From the NCBI GenBank assembly GCA_900551265.1, contig URVL01000090.1:1-8531 (forward strand): a stretch of DNA of 8,531 nucleotides, read 5' to 3'. Under the pieces are notes generated by a model. The model made no database searches, had not been told where the DNA came from, and saw nothing but the letters and a program-made list of their open reading frames with translations. Every line of letters begins with the position of its first letter. The first letter of the stretch is position 1. Source of the stretch: an uncultured Eubacteriales bacterium (lineage in GTDB: Bacteria; Bacillota; Clostridia; Oscillospirales; QAMX01). Both the position numbers and the translations under genes were made by a program. Below are positions 5,821 to 8,531 of the stretch, piece by piece.

Positions 5821-6840
5821 GTGGTCAAGCTTGCGATACTGGGATTCGGCACAGTGGGCACGGGCGTCGCTGAGGTTTTAAGTCAGAACGCGCAGACAAT
5901 CTATGCACATGCAGCTGAGGATATCGAACTGAAATATATTTTGGATATCAGGGATTTTCCCGAAAGTCCCTTTGCGGAGAAGGTGATCCATGACTTTTCG
6001 GTTATCGAAAACGATCCGGAAATCAAGATAGTTGTCGAAACGATTGGCGGCCTGCGTGTAGCCTATGAATATACACGTCGTGCAATACTTGCTGGAAAAA
6101 GCGTTGTTACGTCGAATAAGGAACTGGTTGCCGAGCGCGGTGCGGAACTGATTAAGTTGGCGCGGGAACACAATGTAAACTATTTGTTTGAGGCGTCGGT
6201 TGGCGGTGGTATTCCGATAATACGCCCATTGACGCAGTGTCTTTCGGCGAATGATATCCATGAAATTACCGGTGTTTTAAATGGCACGACGAATTATATT
6301 TTGACAAGGATGCAAAAGGACGGCGTCGCGTTGGAGACCGCGTTGCGGGAGGCCCAGGCAAACGGTTATGCTGAGGCGGATCCTTCTGCCGACATTGACG
6401 GGCTTGACGCTTGCCGCAAAATCTGTATCCTGGCAGATCTTGCCTTTGGACATCATATTGCGCCGTCCTCTGTAACGACTGAGGGCATTTCGCAGATTAC
6501 GCAGCTTGATATGCAGTTTGCAGCGTCTGAAGGTTATGTAATCAAGCTTTTGGGACGCGTTGTACGCTGCGAAGATAGTCATGTTCATATTTTGGTCGCG
6601 CCGCACTTAATCTCGGCTGACCGTCCGCTCGCGGGAGTCAGCGGCGTGTTCAATGGAATTATTGTCATCGGCAATGCGATTGATGAAGTAATGTTTTACG
6701 GACGCGGTGCCGGGAAGCTTCCAACTGCAAGCGCGGTTGTCGCCGACGTGATTGATGCGGCGAAACATCTGGTTTCCCGTAACTATATTGATTGGGCCGA
6801 TGACGCGCCGGACTTTGTTGCTGATACCGCCATTATGTGA
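5821..6840 (+). CDS. hom: Homoserine dehydrogenase, catalytic part, truncated by a frameshift
   Basis: The enzyme reduces aspartate-4-semialdehyde to homoserine with NAD(P)H, the branch point to threonine and methionine. The frame holds a complete catalytic core: Rossmann loop GFGTVGTG (residues 8-15), TSNKELVAERG (97-107), EASVGGGIPII (124-134), GVLNGTTNYI (151-160), and the catalytic block ADPSADIDGLDACRK with Asp191, Asp196 and Lys200 at the family's spacing. GRGAGKLPTASAVVADVID (294-312) closes the core. GTG 5821 is the start, with GGGAGAG (5807-5813) 7 nt upstream. The frame stops at 6840 after AIM, but the expected C-terminal domain continues immediately in another frame, beginning at 6828 with RHYVRL. 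Joined there, the protein would be 401 residues, normal for the short clostridial form. As written, the product keeps the catalytic residues and lacks the ACT-like domain. Confidence 0.93.
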   Translation: MVKLAILGFGTVGTGVAEVLSQNAQTIYAHAAEDIELKYILDIRDFPESPFAEKVIHDFSVIENDPEIKIVVETIGGLRVAYEYTRRAILAGKSVVTSNKELVAERGAELIKLAREHNVNYLFEASVGGGIPIIRPLTQCLSANDIHEITGVLNGTTNYILTRMQKDGVALETALREAQANGYAEADPSADIDGLDACRKICILADLAFGHHIAPSSVTTEGISQITQLDMQFAASEGYVIKLLGRVVRCEDSHVHILVAPHLISADRPLAGVSGVFNGIIVIGNAIDEVMFYGRGAGKLPTASAVVADVIDAAKHLVSRNYIDWADDAPDFVADTAIM

Positions 6841-7025
6841 GGCTTGGCAATTGCACGGCGCAGATGGTGCTAAATTTGTTTCCACATGCACAGATTGTTG
6901 CGGAGACGGAGAGCTTTACTGCGTTTGTTACGGTTCCGGTCCCCACACGTGATGTAGAGCGTAAGGTGGGATTACTGTGTGATGCCGGCGCCGACAGGCA
7001 GTCACGGCTGCGCATCCTCGACTGA
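6828..7025 (+). pseudogene. hom: hom C-terminal ACT-like regulatory part, out of frame with the catalytic part
   Basis: Codons from 6828 read RHYVRLGNCTAQ, then a segment with FPHAQIVAET, then SFTAFVTVPV, ending SRLRILD before TGA 7023-7025. This resembles the short ACT-type C-terminus of clostridial homoserine dehydrogenases, including the characteristic YVRL entry and AFVT strand. ACT domains in this family usually mediate threonine feedback inhibition. The frame is joined to the catalytic part by adding one C to the ACC at 6826-6828 (GATACC to GATACCC). A GTG at 6837 overlaps the upstream TGA, so reinitiation is conceivable, but no ribosome-binding site precedes it and it would start inside the conserved YVRL strand. 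I therefore read this as a displaced part of hom, not as a separate gene. Confidence 0.8.
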
Positions 7026-7034
7026 TATTTATAA

Positions 7035-7039
7035 AGGAG
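7035..7039 (+). promoter_or_regulatory. Ribosome-binding site that decides the glyA start
   Basis: AGGAG (7035-7039) is 10 nt before GTG 7050. It is too close to GTG 7041 (1 nt) and too far from ATG 7062 (22 nt), so 7050 is the best start. Confidence 0.65.
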
Positions 7040-7049
7040 CGTGTTTTTT

Positions 7050-8294
7050 GTGATTAAAGATATGATGGAGCTGATTTGTGCGGCTGATCCGGAGGTTGGC
7101 TCCGCCGTAAAGGGCGAATATGACCGTCAAGTGCGCAATGTTGAGTTAATTGCATCTGAAAACTTTGTCAGTCCGGCTGTGATGGCGGCTATGGCGACGG
7201 TTCTTACGAACAAGTATGCCGAAGGGTATCCCGGGCGCCGTTACTACGGCGGCTGTGAAGAGGTAGATAAGGTGGAGCGTATTGCGATTGCACGTGCCAA
7301 GGAAATCTTTGGCGCGGATCATGCGAATGTGCAGCCGCATTCCGGGGCCCAGGCAAATGCCGCCGTATATTTTGCGCTGGTCAAGCCGGGGGATACCGTT
7401 ATGGGTATGAGCTTGGCGCACGGTGGACATCTGACGCATGGCAGCCCTGTTAACTTTTCCGGCGCGCAGTATCATATTGTGCCATACAGTGTGGATGATG
7501 AGACGGAAGAAATCAATTACGATCAGGTATACGAGCTTGCTCAACAAACGAAACCAAAAATGATTATCGCCGGTGCGTCTGCGTATCCGCGTGAGATCCG
7601 CTTTGATAAGTTTTCGGAAATTGCGAAGTCTGTCGGTGCGTATCTGTTTGTCGATATGGCACATATTGCGGGACTGGTAGCGGCTGGCCTGCACCAGAGT
7701 CCCATACCGTATGCGGATGTGGTAACAACGACAACGCACAAGACGCTGCGTGGACCGCGTGGCGGTATGATTCTGTGCCGCGAAGAACTTGCCAAGGCAA
7801 TTGACAAGGCTGTTTTCCCGGGAACACAGGGCGGGCCCCTGATGCACGTAATTGCAGCGAAGGCCGTTTGCTTCGGTGAGGCGCTGAAACCGGAATTTAA
7901 GGCATATCAGCAGCAAATTGTGAAAAATGCGTCGGCACTTGCGGACAAGCTGACTGCGAAAGGGTTCCGCCTTGTCTCCGGTGGTACAGATAACCATTTG
8001 ATGTTGGTTGACCTGCGCAATTTTAACGTGACGGGTAAGGAAATGCAGCGCCGTTTGGATGATGTCTATATCACGGTCAATAAAAATGCGATTCCAAACG
8101 ATCCGCAAAAACCGGCTTATACGTCCGGAATCCGCATTGGAACGCCGGCGGTCACGACACGTGGGTTCCGCGAACCCGAAATGGAGCTTTTGGCCGATTT
8201 AATTTATCGTGCTGCGGTGGACTTTGATGGAAATGCCGATTATATCCGGAATGCCGTGACGGAGCTTTGCGCACGTTTCCCGGTGTTTGACTGA
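7050..8294 (+). CDS. glyA: Serine hydroxymethyltransferase
   Basis: This PLP enzyme of the cytoplasm interconverts serine plus tetrahydrofolate with glycine plus 5,10-methylene-tetrahydrofolate, and supplies most one-carbon units. The 414-residue product is of normal length. Visible motifs: [30 protein letters not shown], the [11 protein letters not shown] substrate/PLP region, [17 protein letters not shown], and the cofactor-binding [14 protein letters not shown] with Schiff-base lysine at residue 231. Near the end [15 protein letters not shown] supplies the arginine for the substrate carboxylate. It starts 24 nt after the displaced end of hom and has no promoter of its own that I can see, so it is probably cotranscribed with hom. 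The pairing joins homoserine/threonine and methionine precursors with glycine and folate one-carbon metabolism. No motif is damaged. Confidence 0.97.
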   Translation: MIKDMMELICAADPEVGSAVKGEYDRQVRNVELIASENFVSPAVMAAMATVLTNKYAEGYPGRRYYGGCEEVDKVERIAIARAKEIFGADHANVQPHSGAQANAAVYFALVKPGDTVMGMSLAHGGHLTHGSPVNFSGAQYHIVPYSVDDETEEINYDQVYELAQQTKPKMIIAGASAYPREIRFDKFSEIAKSVGAYLFVDMAHIAGLVAAGLHQSPIPYADVVTTTTHKTLRGPRGGMILCREELAKAIDKAVFPGTQGGPLMHVIAAKAVCFGEALKPEFKAYQQQIVKNASALADKLTAKGFRLVSGGTDNHLMLVDLRNFNVTGKEMQRRLDDVYITVNKNAIPNDPQKPAYTSGIRIGTPAVTTRGFREPEMELLADLIYRAAVDFDGNADYIRNAVTELCARFPVFD

Positions 8295-8308
8295 TCTTCT
8301 CATGAGTT

Positions 8309-8354
8309 TTCCCCATGCCGCAAAAACGGCGGCATGGGGAATTTTTCTGTTTTT
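8309..8354 (+). terminator. Intrinsic terminator after glyA
   Basis: TTCCCCATGCCGC (8309-8321) pairs perfectly with GCGGCATGGGGAA (8329-8341), a 13-bp stem with a 7-nt loop, followed by TTTTTCTGTTTTT. It ends the hom-glyA transcript and separates it from uppP. Confidence 0.93.
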
Positions 8355-8357
8355 CGA

Positions 8358-8386
8358 TTGACGAATGCATTCAAGCGTTGTAAAAT
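8358..8386 (+). promoter_or_regulatory. Sigma-A-type promoter of uppP
   Basis: TTGACG (8358-8363), a 17-nt spacer and TAAAAT (8381-8386), just downstream of the glyA terminator. Predicted transcript start is near 8393, leaving a leader of about 50 nt. Confidence 0.75.
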
Positions 8387-8442
8387 GAATATGTAAACCA
8401 GTTTTTAGCATAGACATAAAGTAAAAAACACCGGAGGAAATT

Positions 8443-8531
8443 ATGACCATATGGGAAGCAGTGGTCCTTGGCTTGGTACAGGGACTGACAGAATTTTTAC
8501 CAGTTTCAAGCTCAGGACATTTGACGCTGTT
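8443..8531 (+). CDS. uppP: Undecaprenyl-diphosphatase, N-terminal part (runs off window)
   Basis: The first 29 residues match the UppP/BacA family, a membrane phosphatase that regenerates undecaprenyl phosphate, the lipid carrier for peptidoglycan and other envelope polymers. The decisive motif is [13 protein letters not shown] (residues 14-26), which contains the catalytic-site glutamate of the EFLPVSS signature. The hydrophobic start ([13 protein letters not shown]) fits the family. ATG 8443 is preceded by GGAGG (8433-8437) 5 nt upstream. The gene has its own promoter and is separated from glyA by a terminator. The rest lies outside the window. Confidence 0.93.
   Translation, partial: MTIWEAVVLGLVQGLTEFLPVSSSGHLTL

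Noticed and set aside
6826..6840. Programmed ribosomal frameshift in hom
   Set aside because: I see no slippery heptamer, upstream Shine-Dalgarno stimulator or clear downstream stem at this site, and homoserine dehydrogenases are not known to use recoding.
6837..7025. Separate small gene encoding a free-standing ACT-type regulatory subunit, with start GTG overlapping stop TGA
   Set aside because: There is no ribosome-binding site. The GTG lies inside the conserved YVRL strand of hom, and a single-base loss upstream explains the sequence more simply.
7146..8108. Long minus-strand open frame (320 codons) opposite glyA
   Set aside because: It is the antisense shadow of a strongly conserved gene, has no recognisable domain and no ribosome-binding site, and its composition follows the codon pattern of glyA.

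Overview
The window looks like the chromosome of an endospore-forming member of the Clostridia. It carries adjacent sipL-like and spoIVA genes (forespore coat basement layer), a YtvI-type membrane protein associated with sporulators, a T-box-controlled ileS, and strong SD/sigma-A-type signals throughout. GTG starts are common (sipL, hom, glyA). I cannot assign a genus from the sequence alone. No mobile element, CRISPR array, rRNA or complete tRNA gene is visible.

Layout, left to right. (1) Positions 1-903, minus strand: the 5' part of ileS, preceded by an isoleucine T-box leader with a terminator and a near-consensus promoter. The ileS reading frame is broken about 102 codons in by what looks like a 10-nt deletion. 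(2) Positions 904-1363: a gene-poor stretch with two rightward terminator-like hairpins and no recognisable gene upstream of them. (3) Positions 1364-4364, plus strand: sipL-like gene (SPOCS/DUF3794 domains plus LysM) followed after 10 nt by spoIVA, ended by a strong hairpin. In Clostridioides difficile the SipL LysM domain binds the SpoIVA ATPase on the mother-cell face of the forespore, so this is a two-gene coat-assembly operon. (4) Positions 4450-5589, minus strand: AI-2E/YtvI-family membrane protein, convergent with spoIVA. (5) Positions 5721-8354, plus strand: hom (homoserine dehydrogenase) and glyA (serine hydroxymethyltransferase) with one promoter upstream and one terminator downstream. 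The C-terminal ACT-like part of hom is out of frame, consistent with loss of one C. (6) Positions 8358-8531: promoter and first 29 codons of uppP (undecaprenyl-diphosphatase).

The most notable observations are the two independent frame disruptions (ileS and hom), in genes whose downstream frames remain fully conserved. These are either very recent lesions or sequence errors. The other notable item is the unexplained hairpin-rich stretch upstream of sipL. I did not find a convincing undescribed multi-gene system; most of the window is conserved housekeeping and sporulation content.
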